Shown in pieces: positions 35,974 through 46,641 of a stretch of DNA of 64,000 nt. The stretch spans positions 24,002,001-24,066,000 of the forward strand of contig CP136893.1 in the NCBI GenBank assembly GCA_034359265.1, read 5' to 3'. A program made the position numbers and the translations under genes. Numbering within the stretch: the first letter of the stretch is position 1; the number at the start of each line of letters is the position of its first letter. The DNA is from Canna indica. Taxonomy: Eukaryota; Streptophyta; Magnoliopsida; Zingiberales; Cannaceae. Below the pieces are notes generated by a model. That model searched no databases, had not been told where the DNA came from, and saw only the letters and a list, made by a program, of their open reading frames with translations.

Positions 35974-38837
35974 ATGTCGGCTGATCGAAGTTGGATGTAC
36001 CGACGTCTTGATCGTGGAGCTTTAATGAATGAGTTTCGATTAGGCATAACGTACTTCCTAAATTTTGCCTATTCGAATCGGAATTTCGTTAGCATCGGTG
36101 ATCAAATCCGATGTCCGTGCCGCATTTGTTTGAATGGTCGATTTTTGGATTGGGAGACTGTCACTCTGCATCTATATAGCAAAGGATTTGCACCAAGATA
36201 TTTTCTATGGACTTGTCACGGGGAGTCACGTGAAGTCGGGATGTCGAGTAATCCTATCGTTCAGACATATGGTGAATCTTCCTCTGCTGGTGCTTCTTCA
36301 TCTAGTCAATCTAATCCCTATAGAACTATGATACTTGATAGTCTTGGGGGTCAATTCCACCTGAATGATAATGTTGATCGGGCAGTTCTTCAGACATCAG
36401 TCCCACCAGATACTACAGCAGTTGATATCACAGAAGTACAAACTGCGATAGAGATTGAATTACCGAATAAAGAAGGTGCAGAATTTTATGAGATGTTGAA
36501 AGCTGCCGATGAATCTTTGTATGAGAATTGTCCTAAATACACTAGGTTTTCAGCAATGACACAGCTCCTAAACATCAAGGGTGATTGTAATATCAACGGG
36601 GTTGCGTATGATCGGATTGTTGGATTGATTAATGGAATGCTGCCTACTGATAATAAGTTTGAGCTAACTTTTTATAAGACTAAAAAGCTAATGAGAAAAT
36701 TGGGGCTTGGGTACGAAAAAATACACGTGTGCCAAAATAACTGCATTTTATATTACAAAGAAAATGTGCAGTAGGATAAATGCCCTGTATGTCAACATCC
36801 TCGTTATAAGGAGAAGAAATTGGTCCGACGGCGGAAAAATATCCCGTTTAAGGTGCTTCGGTATTTTCCACTAACACCGAGGCTTCAAAGATTATTCATG
36901 TCGGAAAAGACAGCCCCCTACATGAGTTGGCATGCAAGAAGTCGTGATGATACAGTAATGACTCATCCATCTGACAGTGAAGCATGGAAACATTTGGATA
37001 CATATTATCCTTCATTTGCTAGGGATACTAGAAATATAAGATTGGGATTATGCACAGATGGTTTTAATCCGTTTGGACATTCTGCAACTCTTTATTCAGT
37101 TTGGTCAGTGTTGCTGACAGTTTATAATTTGCCACCGTTAATGTGTATGAAAGATGAATTTATTTATCTTTCGATGATTATTCCGGGTCCTAAGGGTCCG
37201 CGAAAAGAAATTGACATATTTCTCAGACCCTTGATAGATGAATTGAAAACATTGTGGACTGAGGGAGCTGTCACTTATGATTGTCATCGGAAGCAAAACT
37301 TCAATTTAAAGGCCGCGGTCTTGTGGACAATCAATGATTTCCCGGCGTATGGCATGTTGTCTGGTTGGAGCACTCACGGCCGACTCTCTTGTCTGTATTG
37401 TATGGAACACTCTAAATCAATCAGTCTTCAAAACGGACGAAAAATCTCATTCTTTGATTGTCATCGTCGATTACTACCGGCTAATCATCAGTATCGAAGG
37501 AATCGTAATAAATTTACTAAGAGCAGAGTCGAAAGAGATGGGCCACCACCGATGTTGTCTGGTGAACAAATGTTAGCACGTATTTCAGCACTTCCAGATA
37601 TAGTATTTGGTCGCAATGAAAGAGTGTCAGGTTTTGGCCAAACACATAACTGGGTGAAAAAAAGTATCTTTTGGGAATTTCCCTATTGGAGTTCATTATT
37701 GATTCGACATAATTTAGATGTCATGCACATTGAAAAAATGTGTTTGATAATATTTTTAACACTTTGATGGATATTTTCGGAAAAACTAAAGATAATGTCA
37801 AAGCCCGACATGATATAAAAATACTTTGTAAAAGCCTAGAGTTGGAGTTACAAGAGGTCAACGGATGATATCTGAAACCGAAGGCCCTATATGTGTTAAA
37901 TAAACAACAGATTAAAGATGTTTGTCAATGAGTAAAAGAACTCAGATTACCCGATGGATATGCTTCAAACTTATCTCGATGTGTGAACGTCGATGATTGC
38001 AAAATATCAGGGATGAAGAGCCGTGATTGTCATGTATTCATGCAGAGATTACTTCCGATCGCATTTCGAGATCTTTTACCTGATAATATTTGGGGTCCGT
38101 TGACTGAATTAAGTATGTTTTTTAGAAACATCTGTACAAATGTCCTTCGAGTCGAAGATATGTCAACACTTGAAAATAATATTGTTGAAATCATATGCAA
38201 GCTGGAGCAGTTTTTCCCTCCTGCATTTTGTGACTCGATGGAGCATCTACTGATACACTTGGCATACAAGGCACGAGTTGGTGGCCCCGTTCAATATCGG
38301 TGGATGTACTTATTTGAAAGATACATGAATCGTCTGAAGAAAAAAGTAAAGAACACCGCAGCTGTTGAAGGATCAATATCTTAATCGTATATCATCCAAG
38401 AAATTTAAACATTCTGTTCATTTTACTTTGAATCGACAGTACAGACAAGATTTGATCGTCTTTCACGTAACGACGATGGGGGTGTTCGACATTCAGATGG
38501 ACGTTTAAATATATTTTGTCACTCTGGTCATGCTTTTGGTTCTCGTCCATCTCGACACTTAAGCGAGGAAGAGTATCATTTGGCACACTTGTATGTATTA
38601 CTCAATTGTGCAGAGATTGAACAATTCATTGAAATATTTGACATTGAGATGGTGCAAAAATACTCTATTCACAACGATGAAGAATTGGAGAGATTACGGA
38701 ATCGTGATTTCCCTACTTGGATTCAGACTTACAGCAAAGATCACAGAGCTGAAATAGATGAAAGAATATTTGAGTATGCATTTACAAAGAAGACGATGAA
38801 TCCAATATTCTTTCATTTGAATATTGTACTTGTTTAA
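35974..38837 (+). pseudogene. CACTA transposase of A2 (Transpos_assoc, Transposase_21, DUF4218)
   Basis: Starts at the ATG giving MSADRSWMYRR; an upstream in-frame extension would need TTG. Parts in order: Transpos_assoc (FLNFAYSN, IRCPCRICLNG, LHLYSKGF); a linker; Transposase_21 with KCPVCQHPRYK, RYFPLTPRLQRLFM, DSEAWKHLD, LGLCTDGFNPFG, AAVLWTINDFPAYGMLSGW and HGRLSCLYC; then DUF4218 from 37983 (KSRDCHVFMQRLLP, LLIHLAYKARVGGPVQYRWM). Defects: TAG at 36772 where element B has TTG, a frameshift near 37740, a TGA near 37868, stops near 38385. The C-terminal DUF4216-type part is deleted. A live protein would cut and join element ends in the nucleus. Confidence 0.9.
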
Positions 38838-39054
38838 TTTATTTTGTTTGGATATTGATACTTCAATTTTGCATTTGAATAGTTTTTATACTATTGTGGA
38901 TAATTATCAATATAAATATAATTGTTTTGATGTATATCTTGGTGTATTTGTGATGTGTGTATGAGTGTATGGGTGTGTGAGTTGTGTATCAGATAATGTA
39001 TCAATGTATCAATGGAAATTTTAAATTTTAATTTTTTTCGTTACCAGGTTCACA

Positions 39055-39395
39055 TCATCAACAACGGCTTTCCCACGGCCATCCGTGGGAAAGCTGTTGC
39101 TAAAAGTTTATCGAAAGCCGTTGCTGATGACCTACAGCAACGGCTTAGCAACGGGCTTTTACTAACGACGTTGCTACGGGCTCACCGGTCGTTGTTATTA
39201 ATGTTATCAGCAACGGCTCCGCGTCCATGGCAAAACCGTTGCTGATAATATTTTTAGCAACGGCCCGAGCGGCCGTTGCTGATACGTTGCTAAGTTATCA
39301 GCAACGCGATTTTCTACCACGGCTCCATTACAACGGCGCCAGCCGTTGCTGATGATTTTCAGCAACGGCATCAGCCGTTGCTGATGCCCATTTTT
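39055..39395. repeat. Right subterminal array of A2
   Basis: Repeated CAGCAACGGC and GCCGTTGCT cores in both orientations up to the CACTACTAG terminus. The same array, with more decayed copies, closes element B (57545-57910). Confidence 0.85.
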
Positions 39396-40252
39396 CTAGT
39401 AGTGTCTAAGCCGTGACCAATAACTTATTTTATTTCACGCCCCATGCACACCAACGGCTATGAGCGACAGTCTTAGGCGGCCGTATGTGAGCCGTTGCTG
39501 AGTTTGTCACAACAGCCACGACTGCTACGGCCGTCTAAAAGCCATGGATATTTCTGATGGCGCAAGCGGCCGTCGATGAGCCCCGATGGTGAAAGCAATT
39601 ATTCTAGTAGTGTGAGAAGGATTGTAATACCCAAAATTTTAATAATAATATTTTATTCTTGAGCGGGGGATCGTGGGCCAAAGTTAGGGCGGATTGGCGG
39701 GAAGCTTCGGGATTAGACCTGGGTAAGTATTTAATGTAGAAAAATTGAGGAAAATTTTATATCTTATCAATGTGATTTAGCATGCCAAGATGATAGAGGG
39801 TCTCGAGACGAATTTAGTGGTGCAATCGGATCTCGAATCGGAGTTAGAACGAGTGAGTTATGGGCTATTTAAGTCGGATAGCTTAGGTAGGGATATTTTA
39901 ATCATTTGGACCCAATCAGTGTTTTTAAATTAGACCCTGGGGTGTGCCGCTAGGGGTTTTAGTCATACGCCACCCTAGGCAAAGGAGAGAGGAGAGAGAG
40001 GAGAGAGAGGGCACCGTCGAGGAGGAGGAGCCGCTGGAGCTGAATTTTCGCGAGTTCATCGGTGTCGATCGGGGGAAGATCCTGCGCGTCTTTTCCTTCT
40101 ATTTTCTCTCTGTCATGTGTGTGGATTTAGACAGTTTTTTCTCCAATTATTGATTCATGTCACTGTTCTCATGTCTCGAGATTTTTCATCGATTTTTGGC
40201 GTGTTTTCTTGTATCGAATTGGAAATAAAATCGTCGTTCTTCCTTTTGTTGA

Positions 40253-40257
<5 letters not shown>

Positions 40258-40323
<66 letters not shown>
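40258..40323. repeat. Compound microsatellite (TA)n(GA)n
   Basis: About 18 TA units followed directly by about 14 GA units inside the G2 5' LTR; the 3' LTR has only a short remnant (44979-44993), so it expanded after insertion or was lost in the other LTR. Confidence 0.9.
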
Positions 40324-40327
<4 letters not shown>

Positions 40328-40689
40328 TTTTTTAAAAAGAAGGAAAACTCTCTCTCTCTTGGCCTTGTGCAGTCGCCGCTGACGGGGCGACCACTGCCAG
40401 GCGACGGTGGGTTAGACCGACGACGACGCCGCCGGTCGGGCTGTGGCCTCCCCAGGTGGGCGCCGACGAGCGCGACCCGCGGCTGGGCTAGGCGGCTGCC
40501 CGCCCCTTGGGGTAGCTGGGCTAGGCGGCTGCCCGCCCCTTGGGGTAGCCGGCCTAGCCAAGTTTTTTGGGGCCGCCGCCGAGAGCCAAGCGGTGGTGAG
40601 CCATCGTCGGACAGAAGGGGGGACCCGGTGGTGAGCGACGGCGATGACTGGGGAAGGGGCGGCAACGACGGATGAGTGGAGAAGGTGAT

Positions 40690-41250
40690 AGAGATGGTGA
40701 CCTAGGTGGGGGAGATGAAATGGAGGGCTGATATTGATTTGGGTGAGATGTAGGGCTGGATTGAATTGGTTGAGATGAAGGGCAGGGATATGATCTTGTG
40801 TTGATGGAGGGCTGAGATAGCATCAGGTTAGATGTAAGGCTTAGATTGCATCATGTAGATAGAGGGCTGTCATTGCATCATGTAGATGGAGAGTTGTGAT
40901 TGCATTTAGTTACATGTAAGGCCATGATTGCATTTGGCTAGATGTAAGGCTGTGATTGCATCATGTAGATAGAGGGTTGTGATTGCATCTGTTTAGATGG
41001 AGGGCTGTGATTGCATCTGTTTAGATGGAAGGCTGTGATTACATCATATTAGATGGAAGGCTAAGATTGCATCTTGATAAATGTAATGCTGTGATTGCAT
41101 CTGTTTAGATGGAAGGCTGTGATTGCATCATATTAGATGAAAGGCTGAGATTGTATCAGGTTAAATGAAGGGTTGAGATTCCATCATGTTAGATGAAGGG
41201 TTATGAGTTCATCATGTCAAATGAAGAGTTGAGAGTGCATCATTCGTATC
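40690..41250. repeat. Tandem array of a 28-bp unit in the G2 5' LTR
   Basis: Unit close to TTTAGATGGAGGGCTGTGATTGCATC, repeated about 20 times with changes. The matching array of the 3' LTR (45330-46015) is longer, so unit number differs between the two LTRs of one element. Confidence 0.85.
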
Positions 41251-43297
41251 AGTGATTTATTAAATAAATTTAAGATAATTCTTCTATTATTCTAAATAAT
41301 TATATGGAGGCTTTAAGGTTAGATAAATTATTCATGTTATACATGAAATTACACCGAATCGACGTTCTGGATTCATTGGCGAGATCTATTTCGCTATCAG
41401 ACCTCCAGATTTTGTAAGCAGTAGGCGGTCAATGCCTCATTTTGCATGCCGTATTGAAAATTTATGTTCTATATTCTTTATGATTCCAATTTGAGTTGAT
41501 TTGCTGTTTTTAATAGTTAATAAAGTGAATCACATCCTAGATCAGTATTACCCTATGCCGAAATATTATCTTGTTGTTACACTCCATATATTTTATTGTT
41601 GAAGTTCCTTTTGGCATTGTTTTCATGATTTTAGATTGATAAAACATTAAAGTAGTACACATCTACTAAGGAACCTTAAACTTGGTGGTAGGGATTAAAC
41701 TGCTCCCATATGCTTATACATTTAATTTAGGGGCAAATACAAGAAGGAATAGATTAAAGACAAGTAAAAGATAGATTTCCCTTGACGTATTGAAAATATG
41801 GATGGTCTTTCCTTATATTTTATATATGAATGGCATGGTTTGATTTAATTGTGCGCAATAAAATTTATTTTGATTACCTCTTAAATTGTCGGTACTCACA
41901 TGCTATGAATAATATGGGACATGCGCCTCTTTACTTGTGGATATTAAGGGCTCTGGTGGCCCAGGACTATTTACAGGCATGAAGGTGTTATGCATTTATT
42001 TTATGTTATGTTTATATATATATACACTGTGGATTGGTTGTGAGTGCCTGGATGTGCTTGTGATTGTGGACCGGAAAGCTCGTCAGCCGCCACACTAACG
42101 ACCGACCTTGGTGGCAAGAGCGGGAGGTACGCTGAGACAGAGGTGATCAAAGCCTGACTCGTAGACCGATGGGTCTTTGGATATTGGATCGACGGGTCCC
42201 TGGATCGGAAAGCTCGTCAGCACTGCCACACTGACGACCGACTCGGGTGGCTTGTGTGGATGTTGGATGATTATTGTTGATTTATGGATGTTATATTTAT
42301 TTATTGTTAATTACTGGTTATTATATACATGCCTTGATGTGTTTGTGATTATGGACCAAGAAGCTCGTCAGCCGCCACACTGACGATCGACTCGGGTGGC
42401 GTGAGCGGGAAGCACGCTGAGACAGAGGTGATCAGCGCCCGACTCATAGACCGATGGGTCTCTGGATTATTGGGCCGATGGGTCCGTGGATATTGGACCG
42501 ACGGGTCCCTGGACCGGGAAGCTCGTCAGCACCGCCACATTGACGATCGACCCGAGCTTGTTTGGATAGTTGGTTAATTACATAAGGTTTATATTAGTTA
42601 AGATATTGGATATGTGCATTTCAGTTGTCATTTATACTCATGGATGGTTACACTTGATGAATGTTATATCTTGTTGGATTATTGGATATGCTCGTTATGA
42701 TTATTATTTATATGGGTGGATGCCTTGGTGATATTTATATCTTATGTAAATGATGATTATTGTTGATTATTCTTGTCATTGTTGTTGTTCATTTTATATC
42801 GGATATTTATATTTTTATGCAAAATGATTGATTTGGTGAATTGTTGACTGATCTACTCACTAAGTTCAAGTTGAACTCACCCCTCATTTCTGTTATTTTA
42901 CAGCACCTAAGTTAGATCAGAGAGGTACTGGGGTGCAGTAACGCGACTAGTGGTGGCAATGCAGCGGGGCTCGTGACATGTCATGATCGAGGAGGATACC
43001 CAAGTCGTTTTAGTGTCTCTTGAGTTGTTGAGTCATGTTGACTCAGGTTGTTATTTTCGCATTTTATTTTTATTTTAGAAGTATTATTTATTTATTTGAA
43101 CTCCTTTTTAATAACTTGTTCAGTGTATTCATAGTGAGTTTTGGTTTGGTTTGGTTCGTGATGTCATGTTTATTCTTTTCACAAAAAAAAAAAATCACCC
43201 ACTGTTCAAGTTATTATTGTTGTGTTTGAATTGGGTTAGGCTTTGGGGTATGTGACATATCTTGGTCGGTCATACCGGATTTGGGGTATGACAAAGT

Positions 43298-43316
43298 TGG
43301 TATCAGAGCGGGTACG
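43298..43316 (+). promoter_or_regulatory. Primer-binding site of G2
   Basis: TGGTATCAGAGCGGGTACG four bases after the 5' LTR; same site as in G1. Confidence 0.88.
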
Positions 43317-44560
43317 ACAATAAGATGTTAGGTATCGTATGTGGGCATTGCTAGCGGTTCACATATGGTACATCATAGTCACAAGATCGACGGCTGAACC
43401 TGCGCACCAGCAACGGTACGTATTTTTGGTTTAAGTTGATTATTTATATGATTAATTGTGTGGTTATTACGTTCTTACTTTTAGAAATGGAGGCACATAA
43501 TGATGTATTATTTATTTATTGTATGTTTTTTAATGGTTATTGGCAATGTGGTAAGAGTGGTTTAGGGATTTAGTTTACTTGGAAAAACCTTTTCTTGTTT
43601 GGTCGACCCATGTAAGGGGAAGGCTTGAACAGATATTTTTGTTATCTTAAATTCATGCATGGTTTTCCTTAGTTGAAATTGATTAAATGAAAGGAAATAA
43701 CTCTTGGCGGAGGGTATGTGAAGAGTGGGAAATTTGGTGGGATAAATGCATAAATGGGTAAGTTAGACAAGCATCCATACATTTGTAGGAAGCATATGGT
43801 AGGTGATAGAGTATGTTTAGCTTATCTTGAATTAGAATTAAGTTAAATATAATATTCAATATTCATTATAATTGGATATAGCATGGCAAAAGGATGTCAG
43901 ACATTGGAAGGTCTAAGTAATAAATATATATATATATATGAAAGACAAGTACTAGTTGTGGATGATGATGCATTGCAATGCCATATGTTTTGACACTGCA
44001 TAGGAAAGATAATCATTGATGTCTATGAGAATGCCTTGTTGAAATTGTGACTCGACATATTTGAAATGAGATATTACCCATTGGAATTGTGGCCTCAAAC
44101 GTAAGATATTCACCTATTGGATTTAGGATTAATGATTACCTATTGGTCCTAGGTGGTTGTGCATGAGTTTTACACATTATAGGTGAGGTTTAGCAATTAA
44201 TTTATTTTAGAATATTATTAAATGGTTGATGACTTGATGTTGCAAAGGTTTGCTGGCAAATTTTAATTAAAGGAATATAAGAAGCAAATGAAGCAGATTT
44301 GATCATATGTGTTGATAATTGATTTTTAATACTAATTGTTCGACTAATGGTTTAATTGATTTGATTCTTATTTAAGCATTGAGTTATTGTTGATAGATTC
44401 GATTATTGGTTTTAATTTAATCATGGCAAAATTAGGTGTGGTTGGGAGGTCAAGGAGAATATAAGAGAGAAGTATAGTACCCTACCTTTTGATGTCGAGG
44501 TGAACTTCTATCTTTCATCTCAAAATTTGAGTACGAATTTTCTTTAAGGGGGGAGGGAAT
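43317..44560 (+). other. Interior of G2: leader, non-coding filler and a pol-tail remnant
   Basis: 43317-43500 matches the G1 leader up to an ATGGAGGC start-like site. Most of the rest is AT-rich and non-coding. At 44442-44510 the frame reads WEVKENIREKY, the counterpart of the G1 tail IEQDMKEKYP. It closes with the purine tract AAGGGGGGAGGGAA before the 3' LTR. Confidence 0.65.
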
Positions 44561-45329
44561 TGTAAATACCCAAACTATTAATAATAATATTTTATTCTTG
44601 AGTGGGGGATCGTGGGCCCAAGTTAGGGCGATTTGGTGGGAAGCTTCGAGATTAGACCCGAGGCCAGGGGTTTTAGCTGTACGCCATCCGAGGCAAAGGA
44701 GAGAGGAGAGAGAGGGCGCCGTCGAGGAGGAGGAGTCGTCGAAGCCAAATTTTCGCGAGTTCATCGTTGTCTATTGGGGGGAGATCCTACGCGTCTTTTC
44801 CTTCTGTTTTCTCTCTGTCCTATGAGTGGATTTAGATCTTCTTTTCTTCAATTTTTTATTCATGTCGCCGTTCTCATGTCTCGGGATTTTTCGTCGATTT
44901 TTCATCAATTTTTGGCGTGTTTTCTCGTATCGAATCGAAAATAAAATTGTCGTTCTTCCTTTTGTTGATTTTAAAAAAAATATATAGAGAGAAATTTTAA
45001 AAAAAGGAAGAACGAAAACTCTCTCTTGGCCTTGTGTAGTCGCCGTCGGCGCGACCGCTGCCAGGCGACGGCGCCGCCAGGCGCGGCCTGCGGTTGGGCA
45101 AGGTGGCTGGCCGCCCCTTGGGGCAACCGGCCTAGCCGAGTTTTTTGGGGCCGCCGCCGAGCGCCAGGCGGCGGCGAGCCACCGTCGAACGATGGGGGGA
45201 CCCAGCGAGGATCTCGTCCAACCGGATCCTGGTGGTGAGCGGCGGCGACTGGGGAAGGGGCGGTGGCGGCGAATGCGCGGAGAAGGTGATGGAGATGGTG
45301 ACCTAGGTGGGGGAGATGAAATGGAGGGC

Positions 45330-46015
45330 TAATATTGATTTGGGTGAGATGAATGGCTAGATTGAATTGGTTGAGATGAAGGACAAGGATTTGATCTTGT
45401 GTTGATGGAGGGCTGAGATAGCATCAGGTTAAATGTAAGGCTTAGATTGCATCATGTAGATGGAGGGTAGTGATTGCATCTGATTAGATATAAGACTCTG
45501 ATTGCATTATGTAGATGGAGAGCTCTGATTGCATTTGGTTAGATATAAGGCCGTGATTGCATTTGGCTAGATGTAAGGCTGTGATTGCATCATGTAGATA
45601 GAGGGTTGTGATTGCATCTAGTTAGATGGAGGGCCGTGATTGCATTTGTTTAGATATTGGAAGTCTGTGATTACATTATATTAGATGGAAGGCTGAGATT
45701 GCATTTTGATAGATGTAAGGCTATGATTGCATCTGTTTAGATGGAAGGCTGTGATTGCATCTAGTTAGATGGAGGGCCGTGATTGCATCTGTTTAGATAT
45801 TGGAAGGCTGTGATTACATCATATTAGATGGAAGGCTGAGATTGCATCTTGATAGATGTAAGGCTATGATTGCATTTGTTTAGATGGAAGGCTGTGATTG
45901 CATTATATTAGATGAAAGTCTGAGATCACATCAGTTTAAATGAAGGGCTGAGATTCCATCATATTAGATGAAGGGTTATGAGTTCATCATGTCAAATGAA
46001 GAGTTGAGAGTGCTT
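45330..46015. repeat. Tandem array of a 28-bp unit in the G2 3' LTR
   Basis: Same unit as the array at 40690-41250, with an internal higher-order duplication: the stretch around 45615-45725 is repeated at about 45755-45870. Confidence 0.85.
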
Positions 46016-46365
46016 CATTCGTATCAGTGATTTATTAAATAAATTTTAGGTAATTCTTCTATTATTCTAAATAATTATTTGGAGGTCTAAAGGTTAGCAA
46101 AAATATTTATGTTATATATGAAATTGTACCTAATCGACGTTCTGGATTCATTGGCAAGGTCTGTTTCGCCATCAAACCTCCATATTTTCTAAGTAGTAGG
46201 CAGCCGACGCCTCATTTTGCGTGCCATATTGAAAATTTATGTTTTATGATTCCAATCTGAGTTGATTTGCTGTTTTAATAGTTAATAAAGTGAATCACAT
46301 CTTAGATCAGTATTACCCTATGCCGAAATATTATCTTGTTGTTACACTCCATAAATTTTTGCTAG

Positions 46366-46641
46366 GGTGTGAGGCCAGGGGTTTTAGCCGTACGCCATCC
46401 GAGGCAAAGGATAGAGAAGAGAGAGGGCACCGTCGAGGAGGAGGAGCCGCCGGAGCCAAATTTTCGCGAGTTCTTCGGTGTCGATCGGGGGAAGATCCTA
46501 TGCATCTTTTCCTTTCGTTTTCTCTCTGTCCTATGATTGGATTTAGACCTTCTTTTCTCCAATTCTTGATTCATGTCATCGTTCTCATGTCTCGGGATTT
46601 TGGCTCAGATGGCGTATAGCTAAAACCCCTGGCCTCACACC
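46366..46641. repeat. Inverted-repeat segment inside the G2 3' LTR
   Basis: GGTGTGAGGCCAGGGG at the left is matched by its reverse complement at the right (46606-46641), over about 36 bp with few mismatches. The interior repeats the start region of the same LTR (GGCAAAGG .. TTTTCGCGAGTTC .. CATGTCTCGGGATTTT, compare 44690-44890). There is no target duplication, so a copying error or template switch is likelier than transposition. Confidence 0.8.

Larger units (their letters stand above)
34726..39404 (+). mobile_element. CACTA element A2, nested in A1
   Basis: Left end CACTACAAGAAATTGAGTC, right end the reverse complement of CACTACTAGAAAAATGGGC, 3-bp duplication TCT (34723-34725, 39405-39407). 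The subterminal regions are packed with AGCAACGGC/GCCGTTGCT. It has a GC-rich leader, the hairpin at 35740-35873 and the first two thirds of a transposase; the last part of that gene and the second gene seen in element B are deleted. It is close in sequence to element B. Confidence 0.92.
33317..39612 (-). mobile_element. CACTA element A1, non-autonomous, carrying element A2
   Basis: Left end CACTACCAGAATAATCGCTG, right end the reverse complement of CACTACTAGAATAATTGC, with the 3-bp duplication TGA on both sides (33314-33316, 39613-39615). Without A2 (34726-39404) it is about 1.6 kb long and has no transposase. The segment near 33570-33690 matches, in reverse, the leader of the other CACTA elements, and 34200-34560 is a GC-rich leader, so the element lies on the minus strand. 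It sits in the RT region of LINE B. Confidence 0.88.
39623..43293 (+). repeat. 5' LTR of G2 (3671 bp)
   Basis: Contains (TA)n-(GA)n at 40258-40323, a GC-rich part (40370-40680), a 28-bp tandem array (40690-41250), and four stem-loop modules (about 42070, 42205, 42365, 42515). Ends GTATGACA. Confidence 0.92.

Noticed and set aside
40690..41250. Regularly spaced repeats that could be mistaken for a CRISPR array
   Set aside because: The units are contiguous, diverged and lie inside a plant LTR; there are no unique spacers.
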